Shown: one piece after another, positions 44,287 to 53,138 of the stretch
Numbering within the stretch: the stretch's first letter is position 1
How the letters are laid out: each line of letters opens with the position of its first letter
Assembly (NCBI RefSeq): GCF_023715245.1
Contig: NZ_JAMBNV010000001.1
Coordinates: 2,046,001 to 2,110,000, forward strand
DNA: 64,000 bases
Source of the DNA: Sporosarcina luteola
Lineage (GTDB): Bacteria; Bacillota; Bacilli; Bacillales_A; Planococcaceae
Reading direction: 5' to 3'
The notes under the pieces: model-generated
The model's database searches: none
Told to the model about the DNA's origin: nothing
What the model saw: the letters and a program-made list of their open reading frames with translations, nothing else
Position numbers and translations under genes: made by a program

Positions 44287-45201
44287 TTATTTGTGTGCCG
44301 AATGATCCGTATCTACATCGCCGTGTGCGTCATCTGTGTCATGTTCTCTCTCATGGGAGTGCTTTGTTCCATGATTGTGACCTTCAGGCGGTGGCAAGAA
44401 TTCCAAATGAGTTCCACTGAACGTCATTTGACCAAGATGACCTGGTTCCAGCAACTCAGCAAACTTGTCTTCTGTTAAAGGCTCGGCAGTCGCTCTCACT
44501 TCCTCGACCCATTTATCGAACTCGTCTGCTGGCATTGCCTCTACATGGAAGATGTTTTCGGCGAAGCCTTTCCCGCTGAAGTTTGCATTTCTCCCCATAT
44601 ATTCTCCAGGAACATCAGCTGCTAAATGTAATGTGGTGATCATATCCGACATTGCATACTTCTGTCCGCCAAGCTGCGGAATCCAGAAGCTAGTAATCGG
44701 ACCGTATGAGTAAAGTCTAAATTCCAATGCTCGGTCGGTCGGGATATATAGATAATTCACCGTCTCAATATTTTCTTCCGGATAACTGAAATGCCATTTC
44801 CAGTCAGAGGAAGAAGCGTAAACGACCAATGGTTTCTGATCTTCATATCCTTTTGGTGTCGCCTCCACTTCATAAGTGGACCTTACTGTGACGATAGATA
44901 GGAAGATAATGATAATTATCGGTATCCCGACAATTATTGACTCAACAATCGGATTGCCTTCGATATGCGGAGGTTCATAATCCTCATCTTGTTTCGAAGC
45001 TCTATATTTCACAATCACATACACCAACAGAGCGAAAACAGCAATGACAACAATCGCCATCGTCGCAATCGAAATCCAAATAACATTGGATATTGTTTCA
45101 GCTTGAGGTCCTTTCGGATCCAGGACCATTACCGGTTCACAACCTGCCAGCACGGCAAGAATACCGATAACCAGACTTAAAAGCGTCAATTTCCTTTTCA
45201 T
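44287..45201 (-). CDS. qoxA: Cytochrome aa3 quinol oxidase subunit II, lipoprotein
   Basis: 304 residues. Signal peptide with lipobox VLAGC, two membrane helices (~40-65 and ~85-110), then a cupredoxin-like domain. It lacks the CuA cysteines of cytochrome c oxidases, so electrons come from quinol. GCEPVMVLDPKGPQ is typical of QoxA. The last ~30 residues are unusually rich in His, Asp and Glu, with about eight His, and could bind metal outside the membrane. First gene of qoxABCD, with an AAAGGGG ribosome binding site. Confidence 0.94.
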   Translation of the reverse strand: MKRKLTLLSLVIGILAVLAGCEPVMVLDPKGPQAETISNVIWISIATMAIVVIAVFALLVYVIVKYRASKQDEDYEPPHIEGNPIVESIIVGIPIIIIIFLSIVTVRSTYEVEATPKGYEDQKPLVVYASSSDWKWHFSYPEENIETVNYLYIPTDRALEFRLYSYGPITSFWIPQLGGQKYAMSDMITTLHLAADVPGEYMGRNANFSGKGFAENIFHVEAMPADEFDKWVEEVRATAEPLTEDKFAELLEPGHLGQMTFSGTHLEFLPPPEGHNHGTKHSHEREHDTDDAHGDVDTDHSAHK

Positions 45202-45764
45202 GGAAGTACCCCTTTCTTGTGTTCTATAAGCTATAGAAACAGCATTTGAAATTATAGTAATTTAGCAGTTCTTTGAGCTAGGTGCTTATCTTAATATAAT
45301 AAATCGCCAAAAACAATCAGCAGGTGTACACTTCACAAAAACTTCACTAAAAAAAGAAGAATACTGTCACAAACCTTTCAATAAACATCTATATAACTGT
45401 CACACTCTTAATATCGCTTGGACATATTTTATTAATAAATAATAAAATACACTATTGAAATAAGCTTATTGCATTTTATTACCAACTTAAGATGTTATTA
45501 TTTTCATAGTAATTTGATTGGAGCTTTCCAACTTGTCATCTCCCTATCGATAAAAGGGACGAACTGCTTTTCACACCTCTTCTTCATTAAGCATTTTATA
45601 ACAAAAATAGGAAGAACCTTGCCCAATTAAGGCAATTGTTCTTCCTATGTTTATACAGTTTTTGTGACGTTTTAGTATGATAGAAATAATCGATGACTTT
45701 CAAGTGGAAAGGTTATCAAATCCTGATAAAAACTGAATTCAATTGAAAAATAAACCAAACATAA
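45202..45764. promoter_or_regulatory. AT-rich control region between ars and qox
   Basis: No gene fits in these 563 bases. On the minus strand, toward qoxA, two TTTGTGA words occur (near 45335 and 45365: TTTTTGTGAAGTG and GGTTTGTGACAG). They resemble ResD-type sites (TTTGTGAAT) seen in front of respiratory genes in Bacillus. The middle part is very AT-rich. The left-hand arsC terminator lies at 45602-45649. Confidence 0.35.
45602..45649 (-). terminator. Terminator of ars operon
   Basis: On the minus strand ATAGGAAGAAC, an inner TTGCC/GGCAA stem, GTTCTTCCTAT, then TTTTTG. Confidence 0.75.
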
Positions 45765-46184
45765 TCATTCATCTGTTTCGTTAAATTGTTCAATCCTCTG
45801 TCCGATTTCATCCCGTACCCGCTGGAAGAATGCCCACTTTTCCTCTTCCATTCCCGTCGCTTTTGCCGGATCATCGAATCCCCAGTGAGCACGTTTTGTC
45901 TTAGGAGGCGTCACCGGGCAATTGTCATCGGCATCACCGCATAGAGTGACGATGAAATCAGCATTGTTCAGCATGTGCATATCAATAAGATCTGACGTTT
46001 GACCCGAAATGTCGATTCCGACTTCATTCATCGCTTTTATGGCGTTCGGATTGATACCGTGCGCTTCAATCCCGGCGCTCATAACATCCCATTCCTCACC
46101 GAGGATCTTTTTTCCCCATCCTTCAGCCATCTGGCTACGGCAAGAGTTGCCGGTACAAAGGAAGTAAATAGTTTTTTTCTCCAT
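45765..46184 (-). CDS. arsC: Arsenate reductase, thioredoxin-coupled
   Basis: 139 residues with a low-molecular-weight phosphatase fold. The P-loop is CTGNSCRS at residues 10-17 (catalytic Cys10), and the relay cysteines lie in [12 protein letters not shown] (about 82 and 89). It reduces arsenate to arsenite for export by ArsB. Last gene of arsRBC, 24 bases after arsB. Confidence 0.95.
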   Translation of the reverse strand: MEKKTIYFLCTGNSCRSQMAEGWGKKILGEEWDVMSAGIEAHGINPNAIKAMNEVGIDISGQTSDLIDMHMLNNADFIVTLCGDADDNCPVTPPKTKRAHWGFDDPAKATGMEEEKWAFFQRVRDEIGQRIEQFNETDE

Positions 46185-46208
46185 GTGTACACACTTCCTT
46201 TTCCAATA

Positions 46209-47504
46209 TTAGATAATCAATAACCAGACGTACAATCCGACAAGAGTGATGAAAAGTGTAGGGATCGTCAGAATGATTCCGACTTTAAAATAAGTCCCCC
46301 ACCCGATCTTCACCCCTTTTTGTGAAAGGACATGCAACCATAGCAACGTTGCGAGTGAACCGATCGGCGTAATTTTAGGGCCTAAATCCGACCCGATGAC
46401 GTTCGCGTAGATAAGCGCTTCCCGAATCGTTCCTGTCGTATTCGTTTCAGCTATTGCGAGTGCATCAATCATGACTGTCGGCATATTGTTCATAATGGAT
46501 GATAAAAATGCTGCTATGAAGCCCATTGTTATCGTAGCGGCAAAGAGACCTTGGTCAGCGGCCAGTTGAATGACATTCGCCAAGACACTTGTCAAACCGG
46601 CATTTTTCAACCCATAGACAACAACATACATGCCGATTGAGAAGAAAACGATCGCCCAAGGTGCCCCTTTCAACACTTGTTTCGTGTGAACTGCTGGGCT
46701 TCTCTTCGCCATGACTAAGAAGAAGATGGCTACTATTCCTACGATAAAAGACACCGGAAGCCCAATGAATTCACTTGAGAAGTAACCGACGAGCAATATG
46801 CCGAGGACTCCCCAAGAAAGCCGGAACATCCTGTGGTCTTTGATTGCTTGTTTCGGCTCTTTCAATTCGGCGACATCATACTTTCCAGGAATACTCTTTC
46901 TGAAAAACAAATACAAGACAAGAATGCTCGCGACTAATGAAAATAAGTTCGGAACAATCATCCTTGAAGCATATTCGGCAAAACCGATGCCGAAAAAGTC
47001 GGCTGAAACAATATTGACCAAGTTGCTCACAACTAAAGGTAATGATGTCGTATCTGCGATAAATCCGCTTGCAATGATAAATGGGAATATCATTTTATCG
47101 CTGAACTTCAAATTCCGAACCATCGCTAAAACTATCGGCGTCAAGATGAGTGCCGCACCATCATTCGCGAACAACGCAGCCACAATCGCACCGAGAAGGC
47201 TGACATAAACGAACATGCGCAGCCCGCTCCCCTTGGCTAACCGGGCCATATGTAAGGCAGACCATTCAAAAAAGCCGATTTCATCGAGTATTAAAGAGAT
47301 GATGATGATTGCAATGAAAGCGAGTGTTGCATTCCAAACAATGCCCGTGACATCGAGCACATTCCCGAAGTCAACAACGCCGAGCAGCAATGCAATAATT
47401 GCCCCGGCACATGCAGACCATCCAATCGAAAGGTTTCGAGGCTGCCAAATAACGAAAATGAGCGTAATGATAAAAATCAGTGACGCAGTTATTACTAAAT
47501 ACAA
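46209..47504 (-). CDS. arsB: Arsenite efflux pump
   Basis: 431 residues, about 12 membrane helices, ArsB/NhaD ion-transporter family. [18 protein letters not shown] and [13 protein letters not shown] are typical. It expels arsenite and antimonite using the proton gradient. It lies between arsR and arsC with short gaps on both sides. Confidence 0.95.
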   Translation of the reverse strand: MYLVITASLIFIITLIFVIWQPRNLSIGWSACAGAIIALLLGVVDFGNVLDVTGIVWNATLAFIAIIIISLILDEIGFFEWSALHMARLAKGSGLRMFVYVSLLGAIVAALFANDGAALILTPIVLAMVRNLKFSDKMIFPFIIASGFIADTTSLPLVVSNLVNIVSADFFGIGFAEYASRMIVPNLFSLVASILVLYLFFRKSIPGKYDVAELKEPKQAIKDHRMFRLSWGVLGILLVGYFSSEFIGLPVSFIVGIVAIFFLVMAKRSPAVHTKQVLKGAPWAIVFFSIGMYVVVYGLKNAGLTSVLANVIQLAADQGLFAATITMGFIAAFLSSIMNNMPTVMIDALAIAETNTTGTIREALIYANVIGSDLGPKITPIGSLATLLWLHVLSQKGVKIGWGTYFKVGIILTIPTLFITLVGLYVWLLII

Positions 47505-47516
47505 ATGACTTCCTCC

Positions 47517-47864
47517 TTATTCACAACAAATACGTAATCCTTGCGCCTCCAACTCTTCAATGGAACTTCCTTGATCTGGCAAGTGTTTAAGGACGCTAGA
47601 AATCAATGGATAATCTTCGTGTTCCTGATTGATTGAATAAAAGATCCACTGTCCCCTACGTTCTTCTTTCACCAATTCGATATCCCTTAATTTACGTAGA
47701 TGTTGACTTATCGCCGGCTGACTCATCTTAAAGATTGCGACAAATTCACACACACAGCAATCATGTGATTCAAGCAATTTCATCATCGTCAGCCTCGTTT
47801 TATCCCCGAGAAGCTTAAATATTTGCGATGCTTTTTGTAAATCAATCGACTCTGTTGTTTTCAT
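47517..47864 (-). CDS. arsR: Arsenic-responsive repressor ArsR
   Basis: 115 residues, ArsR/SmtB winged helix. The metalloid-binding motif reads DCCVCEF in helix 3; the recognition helix is MSQPAISQHLRKLRD. A second Cys pair ends the protein (RICCE). As(III) binding to the cysteines releases the operator. It autoregulates the operon; the likely operator is the palindrome at 47888-47901. Confidence 0.93.
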   Translation of the reverse strand: MKTTESIDLQKASQIFKLLGDKTRLTMMKLLESHDCCVCEFVAIFKMSQPAISQHLRKLRDIELVKEERRGQWIFYSINQEHEDYPLISSVLKHLPDQGSSIEELEAQGLRICCE

Positions 47865-47887
47865 TTATCCTCACTCCTCGTCAGTAT

Positions 47888-47921
47888 CATATAATTATAT
47901 GCTTATATATACAAGTGTAAA
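47888..47921 (-). promoter_or_regulatory. ars promoter with overlapping palindromic operator
   Basis: On the minus strand TTTACA, 16 bases, TATAAT. A perfect 14-bp palindrome, CATATAATTATATG (47888-47901), covers the -10 box, and TATATAAGC lies next to it. This fits ArsR repression by blocking polymerase. Confidence 0.75.
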
Positions 47922-47953
47922 AAACCGGCAACCTTAAAAGATAGCCGGTTTTG
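47918..47953 (-). terminator. Terminator after GyrI-like gene
   Basis: On the minus strand AAAACCGGC, loop, GCCGGTTTTTT, between this gene and the ars promoter. Confidence 0.85.
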
Positions 47954-47956
47954 TAA

Positions 47957-48430
47957 TCATTGCATTGGTATTAGAATTTCTACGACTTCTTCCTCTGCAT
48001 TTTCTTCGAGGTAGAATACCTCAATAGGAAACGATCGGTCATACAAATTTGGCTTATATCCATTCTCCCCCATCCACGCAAATAACTTTGAATACCCTTG
48101 ATCGATCGTTTTATTGGAACAGCTGATTTTTGCATACTTCATCATCGGAAGTTTTAATCCGATCATGCCTTCTGGAATGTCAGTAAGCGAATCGACTTCT
48201 ACACATGCAAAATAGGTTGCAACGATGTCATTGCTCATATACGGACTGATTAAAACATTCCTATCCTTGCAATTCACAACTTCATGTAACCGCTTTTCAA
48301 ACTCCATATGAACCTTCATAGCCGCATCCGGGAATGATTCTGGAAAATTCGCTGTTATACTTTGTCCAATCAATTCGTACTCCCTTTGAACAACTTCATA
48401 TTCAAATGTGGCAATCGTTTTTACTTCCAT
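47957..48430 (-). CDS. GyrI-like / AraC effector-binding domain protein
   Basis: 157 residues, one stand-alone effector-binding fold. It opens with VVQREYELIGQSITANFPES, has YFACVEVDS in the middle and closes with an Ile-Glu-Val-Phe-Tyr-type strand containing the conserved Glu. Such domains bind small amphipathic or cationic molecules and occur alone or fused to AraC/MerR regulators. No DNA-binding domain is present, so it is not itself a transcription factor. GGAGGAG precedes the start. Confidence 0.75.
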   Translation of the reverse strand: MEVKTIATFEYEVVQREYELIGQSITANFPESFPDAAMKVHMEFEKRLHEVVNCKDRNVLISPYMSNDIVATYFACVEVDSLTDIPEGMIGLKLPMMKYAKISCSNKTIDQGYSKLFAWMGENGYKPNLYDRSFPIEVFYLEENAEEEVVEILIPMQ

Positions 48431-48593
48431 GAAATCTCTCCTCCAAGTCTATTTCCTATTTAGTTCTCCATTTGATATTGATTTTCCTTCGTTTGAACCT
48501 CCATCCTCGGTCTTCGTCTTTGTAGTTTTGATACTTTCCCCATCATCTGTCTATTTTTATACTACTTAAACTAAAAACCAAATCTCCTCAAAA

Positions 48594-48630
48594 GAAAAAA
48601 GCATTCTTCAGTACGAAGAGATGCTTTTAA
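48594..48630 (-). terminator. Terminator after NSS transporter gene
   Basis: On the minus strand AAAAGCATCTCTTCG, loop, CGAAGAATGCTTTTTTC-type stem. Confidence 0.75.
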
Positions 48631-48635
48631 GGGTT

Positions 48636-49955
48636 TTATCCTATAAATGATGCGATAAAAATAACGACGATGGCAAGCGGTGCGATAAAACGTACGATAA
48701 ACTTCCATGTATGATTCATGAATGGGTTCATTCGCAGCTCATCATCGGTTTCCGTCGTTGTCAACACATGGCCGGCAAAGTAAGAAATGAGCAATGCTCC
48801 TATCGGTAATCCGATTCGGCTTGTTAAGATATCTGCAAAGTCGAAGAAAGTTCCCCCAGGCAGTTTCACATCGGATAATACTCCAAATGATAACGCGCTC
48901 GGAATACCGACGATGAAAATTAATAATCCAAATACCCAAGCTGCCGTCCGTCTCCGTTCCAACTTCTCTCTAATCCCCGTTGAAACAACAATTTCCAACA
49001 TGGAGATGGATGATGTCAACGTCGCGAATAATAATAAAATAAAGAACAGAATCAAAAAGAATCCACCGAACGGGATTTCATTGAAGATTGCCGGCAATAC
49101 GACAAAGATCAATCCCGGACCTTCTGCCGGAGATTGCCCGAGTGCAAATACGGCCGGAAAAATGACAATGCCCGCGAGCAGCGAGATGAAAATATTCAAA
49201 ATGGACACATTGAAAGCAGATTGGCCAAGGCGCTCCTCTTTCGGCAAATAGGATGCGTACGTCATCATCGCTGTAACTCCTACGCTTAACGAAAAGAATG
49301 CCTGTCCAAGTGCTAGCAACAATGTTTTTCCGGTCAAATACGACCAATCCGGCACGAATAGGAAGCGGATGCCTTCCATTGCCCCTTCTAATGTCAATGA
49401 ACGAATCGCCAAGATGATGAAGAAAATGAAAAGCAAAGGCATCATCCAGCGGCTCGCGCGCTCTATTCCGCCCTTAATGCCGCTTTGGACAATCCATATA
49501 GTCAAAATCATGAACACTGCCTGTGCAATGAGCACTTCACCTGGATTCGCTATGATCGCATTGAAGAGTCCTCCATAATCGGCAACATCAAGAGAAAACA
49601 ATAATGCTCTTGCCAAATAGGATAGGATCCACCCACCTACTACACTGTAAAATGATAATAGGATGAAAGAACTGAGTAACCCCATCCACCCAATTAAAAA
49701 CCACGGCTTACCTGGTGCCAGTTTCTTTAATGAAGTGACAGCATCTTTCTGTCCCCTTCTCCCGATTACAAATTCAGCCAGCAGAATTGGCAATCCGATC
49801 GCCAATGTACAAATAATGAATAGCAATACAAAAACGCTTCCGCCGTTCGTGCCTGCCATATAAGGAAACTTCCAAATAGCGCCCAGCCCGATGGCGCTCC
49901 CGGCTGCCGCTAATACAAAACCAATTTTCGAGGTCCATTGCTCACGTTGTTTCAT
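48636..49955 (-). CDS. Neurotransmitter:sodium symporter family transporter
   Basis: 439 residues with 11 membrane helices. The NSS N-terminus WTSKIGFVLAAAGSAIGLGAIWKFPYMAGTNGG carries the Na+ and substrate site in the unwound helix 1; the second repeat starts near GQAFFSLSVGVTAMMTYASYL. Bacterial members (LeuT, MhsT, YocR) import amino acids with Na+. The substrate is not predictable. The ribosome binding site is weak, so the start is chosen by homology. Confidence 0.9.
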   Translation of the reverse strand: MKQREQWTSKIGFVLAAAGSAIGLGAIWKFPYMAGTNGGSVFVLLFIICTLAIGLPILLAEFVIGRRGQKDAVTSLKKLAPGKPWFLIGWMGLLSSFILLSFYSVVGGWILSYLARALLFSLDVADYGGLFNAIIANPGEVLIAQAVFMILTIWIVQSGIKGGIERASRWMMPLLFIFFIILAIRSLTLEGAMEGIRFLFVPDWSYLTGKTLLLALGQAFFSLSVGVTAMMTYASYLPKEERLGQSAFNVSILNIFISLLAGIVIFPAVFALGQSPAEGPGLIFVVLPAIFNEIPFGGFFLILFFILLLFATLTSSISMLEIVVSTGIREKLERRRTAAWVFGLLIFIVGIPSALSFGVLSDVKLPGGTFFDFADILTSRIGLPIGALLISYFAGHVLTTTETDDELRMNPFMNHTWKFIVRFIAPLAIVVIFIASFIG

Positions 49956-50164
49956 TCAATCACTCACTTCGTTCCTAGTGTCACCACTGAATTTTGTATC
50001 ATTATACCGTATCATGAATACAATCAATACTTTTTTTATTATTCCGTATACTACCGTCTGTTATTTTGTTTTATTATATAGTTAAAGGGAACTATGTACT
50101 GTAACAGGAAGTGGTATAATAGAACTTTTTATAGTAAATAGCCAGATGGATCGTAAACGGCTTG

Positions 50165-50299
50165 ATGGGACTCGCAAAGTACCGGGGAGAGAAGAAAAAG
50201 GAGCTAAGCTATAAGGATATAAAGGCAATGCCCATTTCTGAATTGCAAATCGGTCTTAATTACCTGTTGAATTATGCAATCTTGAAATTGAATGATTGA
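50165..50299 (+). CDS. Possible 44-residue basic peptide
   Basis: An open frame beginning MGLAKYRGEKKKEL and ending NYAILKLND, basic at the start and hydrophobic at the end. TATAAT lies about 50 bases upstream, and a good terminator follows three bases after the stop, so the stretch is transcribed. No ribosome binding site is clear. The product may be this peptide or the transcript may be a small RNA. Confidence 0.35.
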   Translation: MGLAKYRGEKKKELSYKDIKAMPISELQIGLNYLLNYAILKLND

Positions 50300-50301
50300 A
50301 G

Positions 50302-50342
50302 ACAAACCCCTTGCCAAATATTGGCGAGGGGTTTGTCTTTTT
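50302..50342. terminator. Bidirectional terminator
   Basis: ACAAACCCCTTGCC, loop AAATATT, GGCGAGGGGTTTGT followed by CTTTTT; it serves the short plus transcript and the convergent YdaG-like gene. Confidence 0.85.
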
Positions 50343-50754
50343 AAAATTGAATATCTTGGGGGTCTTCCCCCTTTTTATTCATCAGACGCATGGAATCAGG
50401 GGTTACTTTCAATATGACAAGGTCCGGATCTTCAGGTCCAGTAAAATACGGTTTCATATGCTCATTCCAGACTTTCTTTTTCATGCTTTCCTCGTCGGAA
50501 ATCGTTACGGTTCCCATAATTTCGAGGTACTCGTCTCCAAAACCTTCCCCATCATAGCCGATCAAAATATGCGTATTCGGATTCTGCTCAAGTTCATCCA
50601 CTTTGTCGGTCTTTTTTGAAGTTGCCGTGTAGAGCGTAAAATCCTCGGTGAAAAATGTCATATACCTGCTGAAAGGCTTGCCCTGTTGTACAGTCGCCAT
50701 CGTTCCGACATAGCTTTCATCCAGGATTTTACGAGCGGTTTTTTTCGCATCCAT
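50341..50754 (-). CDS. General stress protein 26-like, PNPOx flavin-binding fold (YdaG family)
   Basis: 137 residues of the pyridoxamine-phosphate-oxidase-like split barrel. The N-terminal helix is ARKILDESYVGTMATV, then GKPFSRYMTFF and LYTATSKKTDKVDEL. B. subtilis YdaG is SigB-controlled. I start at the ATG at 50754 (AGGAG eight bases upstream), three codons inside the longest frame. A possible SigB-like -35 (GTTTAG) occurs upstream but the -10 is poor. Confidence 0.78.
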   Translation of the reverse strand: MDAKKTARKILDESYVGTMATVQQGKPFSRYMTFFTEDFTLYTATSKKTDKVDELEQNPNTHILIGYDGEGFGDEYLEIMGTVTISDEESMKKKVWNEHMKPYFTGPEDPDLVILKVTPDSMRLMNKKGEDPQDIQF

Positions 50755-50910
50755 TTCAATCACTCCTCATTTATCGTCTCTCATAACTGTTCCTAAAATG
50801 AGGGGAAACTAAACATTCGGCAAGAAACCTATCAAATCAATTTCCAAACAAACTATCATGTGTCACGTATAATAGACATTAACGACAATGTCAATAAAGG
50901 ATGTGTCTAT

Positions 50911-52071
50911 ATGGCAAAGGAGCTTTTCATAACAACGGATTTGCAAAGGGAATGGATGGATAAATTAAGCAAACTTGAACAACAATTTCGAAACTCGGCT
51001 GAACAGACGGACCGACTTGCTAAATTTCCTAAAGAAAATATACAATCCCTTGTTGGAATGGGCTATACAACCCTCGCACTTCCGAAGGAATATGGCGGAG
51101 GTGGAATGACCGTGACCGACATGATATTGATGCAGGAGACGATCGCTTCCTTTGATGGAGCAACCGGTCTATCCATCGGTTGGCATCAAGGCGTTGTCGG
51201 CGACCTTTATGCGAATGAGCTATGGGATAAGAACAATTTGGAACGGTTTGCAAAAGAAATTTTGAAAGGGGCATTAGTGAACCGTGCAGCAAGTGAAGCG
51301 CAAACAGGCAGCCCGACTCGCGGTGGTCGTCCACAAACGACGGCAGTCAAAAAAGATGGGCATTGGGTCATTAACGGCCAGAAAAACTTCACTTCCATGT
51401 CGCCTGTCCTCACTCATTCCCTCGTTTCTTGCTGGGTAGAAGAACGGGAAGGGATCGGCTTCTTCCTCGTTGATCAATCAAGTGAAGGTGTATCAATCAA
51501 AGAGACTTGGAATATGGTTGGGATGCGAGGTACGGAAAGTCATGATCTCGTTTTGGATAATGTAAAAGTAAGTGAGGATGATTTCGTTGAGTTCAGTAAA
51601 GGCAGACGCGGAGACAAATTGAACGGCTGGCTTCTTCATATACCAGCCTGCTATTTAGGAATTGCGCAAGCAGCACGTGATTATGCAGTGAAGTTTGCTA
51701 TCGAATATAGTCCGAACAGCATTGCAGGGACGATTTCCGAATTGCCGAATGTGCAAAGTCATATCGGACAGATCGATTTGGATTTGATGAAAGCAAGGCA
51801 TTTTTTATACAGTGTAGCAGCCGCTTACGATAACCCGGAACGGCGCAAGTCGATGAATCAGGAATTAGGCGCAGCGAAGCACATCGTGACTAATGCGGCC
51901 ATTAGCATTGTCGATCAAGCGATGCGTCTTGTCGGTGCGAAAAGTTTAGAGCTGTCGAATCCATTGCAACGCTATTATCGGGATATCCGCGCTGGATTAC
52001 ATAATCCCCCAATGGATGATATGGTCATTTCAAAGTTGGCGCAATCCGCGATTGAAGGTATGAATAAATGA
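50911..52071 (+). CDS. Acyl-CoA dehydrogenase family protein (YdbM-like)
   Basis: 386 residues with the all-alpha / beta / all-alpha acyl-CoA dehydrogenase plan. N-terminal helices carry GMGYTTLALPKEYGGGG; FAD contacts lie in NRAASEAQTGSPTRGG and the GMRGTESHDLVLDNVKV segment. It resembles B. subtilis YdbM; the substrate is unknown. I start at the ATG at 50911, with AAAGGAT upstream, 17 codons inside the longest frame. It overlaps ypsA by four bases. Confidence 0.85.
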   Translation: MAKELFITTDLQREWMDKLSKLEQQFRNSAEQTDRLAKFPKENIQSLVGMGYTTLALPKEYGGGGMTVTDMILMQETIASFDGATGLSIGWHQGVVGDLYANELWDKNNLERFAKEILKGALVNRAASEAQTGSPTRGGRPQTTAVKKDGHWVINGQKNFTSMSPVLTHSLVSCWVEEREGIGFFLVDQSSEGVSIKETWNMVGMRGTESHDLVLDNVKVSEDDFVEFSKGRRGDKLNGWLLHIPACYLGIAQAARDYAVKFAIEYSPNSIAGTISELPNVQSHIGQIDLDLMKARHFLYSVAAAYDNPERRKSMNQELGAAKHIVTNAAISIVDQAMRLVGAKSLELSNPLQRYYRDIRAGLHNPPMDDMVISKLAQSAIEGMNK

Positions 52072-52625
52072 TCAAAAGACTTGTCATTACAGGCTATAAA
52101 GCGCATGAATTAGGCATCTTCAATGATAAGCATCCGGGCATTGGCATTATAAAAAAGGCGTTGGAAAACCGATTGACTCCCCTACTTGATAGTGGCCTGG
52201 AATGGGTAATCGTCAGCGGACAGCCAGGAGTTGAGACGTGGGCTGCTGAAACGGTGATCGACTTAAAAGACACTTATCCGGACTTGAAGTTCGCGATTAT
52301 TACTCCCTTTCAGGAACAGGAGAAGAATTGGAACGAGGCGAAAAAGGAAGCGTATCAATTCATCCTTGCCCATGCGGATTACTCCGTCAGTTTAACGAAA
52401 CGTCCTTACGAAGCCCCTTGGCAATTCATTGAACGGGATAAGTTTTTGTTGCGGAATTCCGATGCGATTTTGATTGTGTACGATGAGGAGAATGACGGTT
52501 CTCCGAAATTCATGAAGAAACTGGCGCTGAAATTTGCGGAAACGAGCGATTATGAAGTGCTGACGATTTCTGCTGATGATTTACAGTTAGTTGCTGAGGA
52601 TTTGCAGAGAAGGGATTGGGATTAA
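52068..52625 (+). CDS. ypsA: YpsA family protein (DUF1273, SLOG fold)
   Basis: 185 residues. TGYKAHELGIFNDKHPG, VSGQPGVETWAAE and HADYSVSLTKRPYEAPWQF are hallmarks of YpsA. The SLOG fold binds nucleotide-like ligands; in B. subtilis, YpsA overproduction affects cell division and oxidative stress resistance. Its ATG overlaps the stop of the acyl-CoA dehydrogenase gene (ATGA), so translation is coupled. No hairpin follows; the transcript runs straight into the minisatellite. Confidence 0.88.
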   Translation: MIKRLVITGYKAHELGIFNDKHPGIGIIKKALENRLTPLLDSGLEWVIVSGQPGVETWAAETVIDLKDTYPDLKFAIITPFQEQEKNWNEAKKEAYQFILAHADYSVSLTKRPYEAPWQFIERDKFLLRNSDAILIVYDEENDGSPKFMKKLALKFAETSDYEVLTISADDLQLVAEDLQRRDWD

Positions 52626-52641
52626 ACACTTTTCTAGGTTT

Positions 52642-53060
52642 ATGATCAATTGCAACGTTTCATGATCACTCGCAGCGGTTTATGATCACTCGCAAGGTTT
52701 TATGATCACTTGCAGCGATTTATGATCACTCGCAAGGTTTTATGATCACTTGCAGCGATTTATGATCACTCGCAAGGTTTTATGATCACTTGCAACGGTT
52801 ATGATCACTCGCAGCGATTTATGATCACTTGCAACGGTTTATGATCACTCGCAACGGTTTATGATCACTCGCAAGGTTTTATGATCACTTGCAACGGTTT
52901 ATGATCACTCGCAGCGATTTATGATCACTTGCAACGGTTAATGATCACTGGCAACGATTTATGATCACTCGCAAGGTTTTATGATCACTCACAACGATTT
53001 ATGATCACTCGCAACGCTTTATGATCACTGGCAACGATTTACGATCATTTGTATATTAGC
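52642..53060. repeat. 20-bp minisatellite, 20 units
   Basis: Twenty head-to-tail units of 20 bp (one of 19 bp) fill 52642-53040, and a degenerate unit runs to 53060. Consensus ATGATCACTYGCARSGNTTT. Every full unit keeps ATGATCA, containing the palindrome TGATCA; variation is confined to positions 10-18. The unit is not a multiple of three, so it is noncoding. It fills nearly all of the 513-base gap between ypsA and the S9 peptidase gene, which holds nothing else but the terminator. Confidence 0.95.
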
Positions 53061-53091
53061 TTAGTTTGATTGTAGACTTCCCTCTCCATAG

Positions 53092-53132
53092 TAAAAGCTG
53101 TCCGTCAGTCAAGCGACTGCGGACAGCTTTTC
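53092..53132 (-). terminator. Terminator after S9 peptidase gene
   Basis: AAAAGCTGTCCG, inner CAGTC/GACTG stem, CGGACAGCTTTT. Confidence 0.85.
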
Positions 53133-53138
53133 TGCAAA

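Noticed and set aside
45765-47921. Mobile arsenic-resistance island
   Set aside because: The arsRBC operon has no flanking insertion sequence or integrase and its codon use looks like its neighbours.
50129-50240. Cyclic di-GMP (GEMM) riboswitch
   Set aside because: GGGACTCGCAAAGTACCGG recalls the conserved core, but the invariant GACGCAAAGC is broken and the receptor part is missing.
52642-53060. CRISPR array
   Set aside because: Units follow each other without spacers, are only 20 bp, vary between copies, and no cas gene is in the window.
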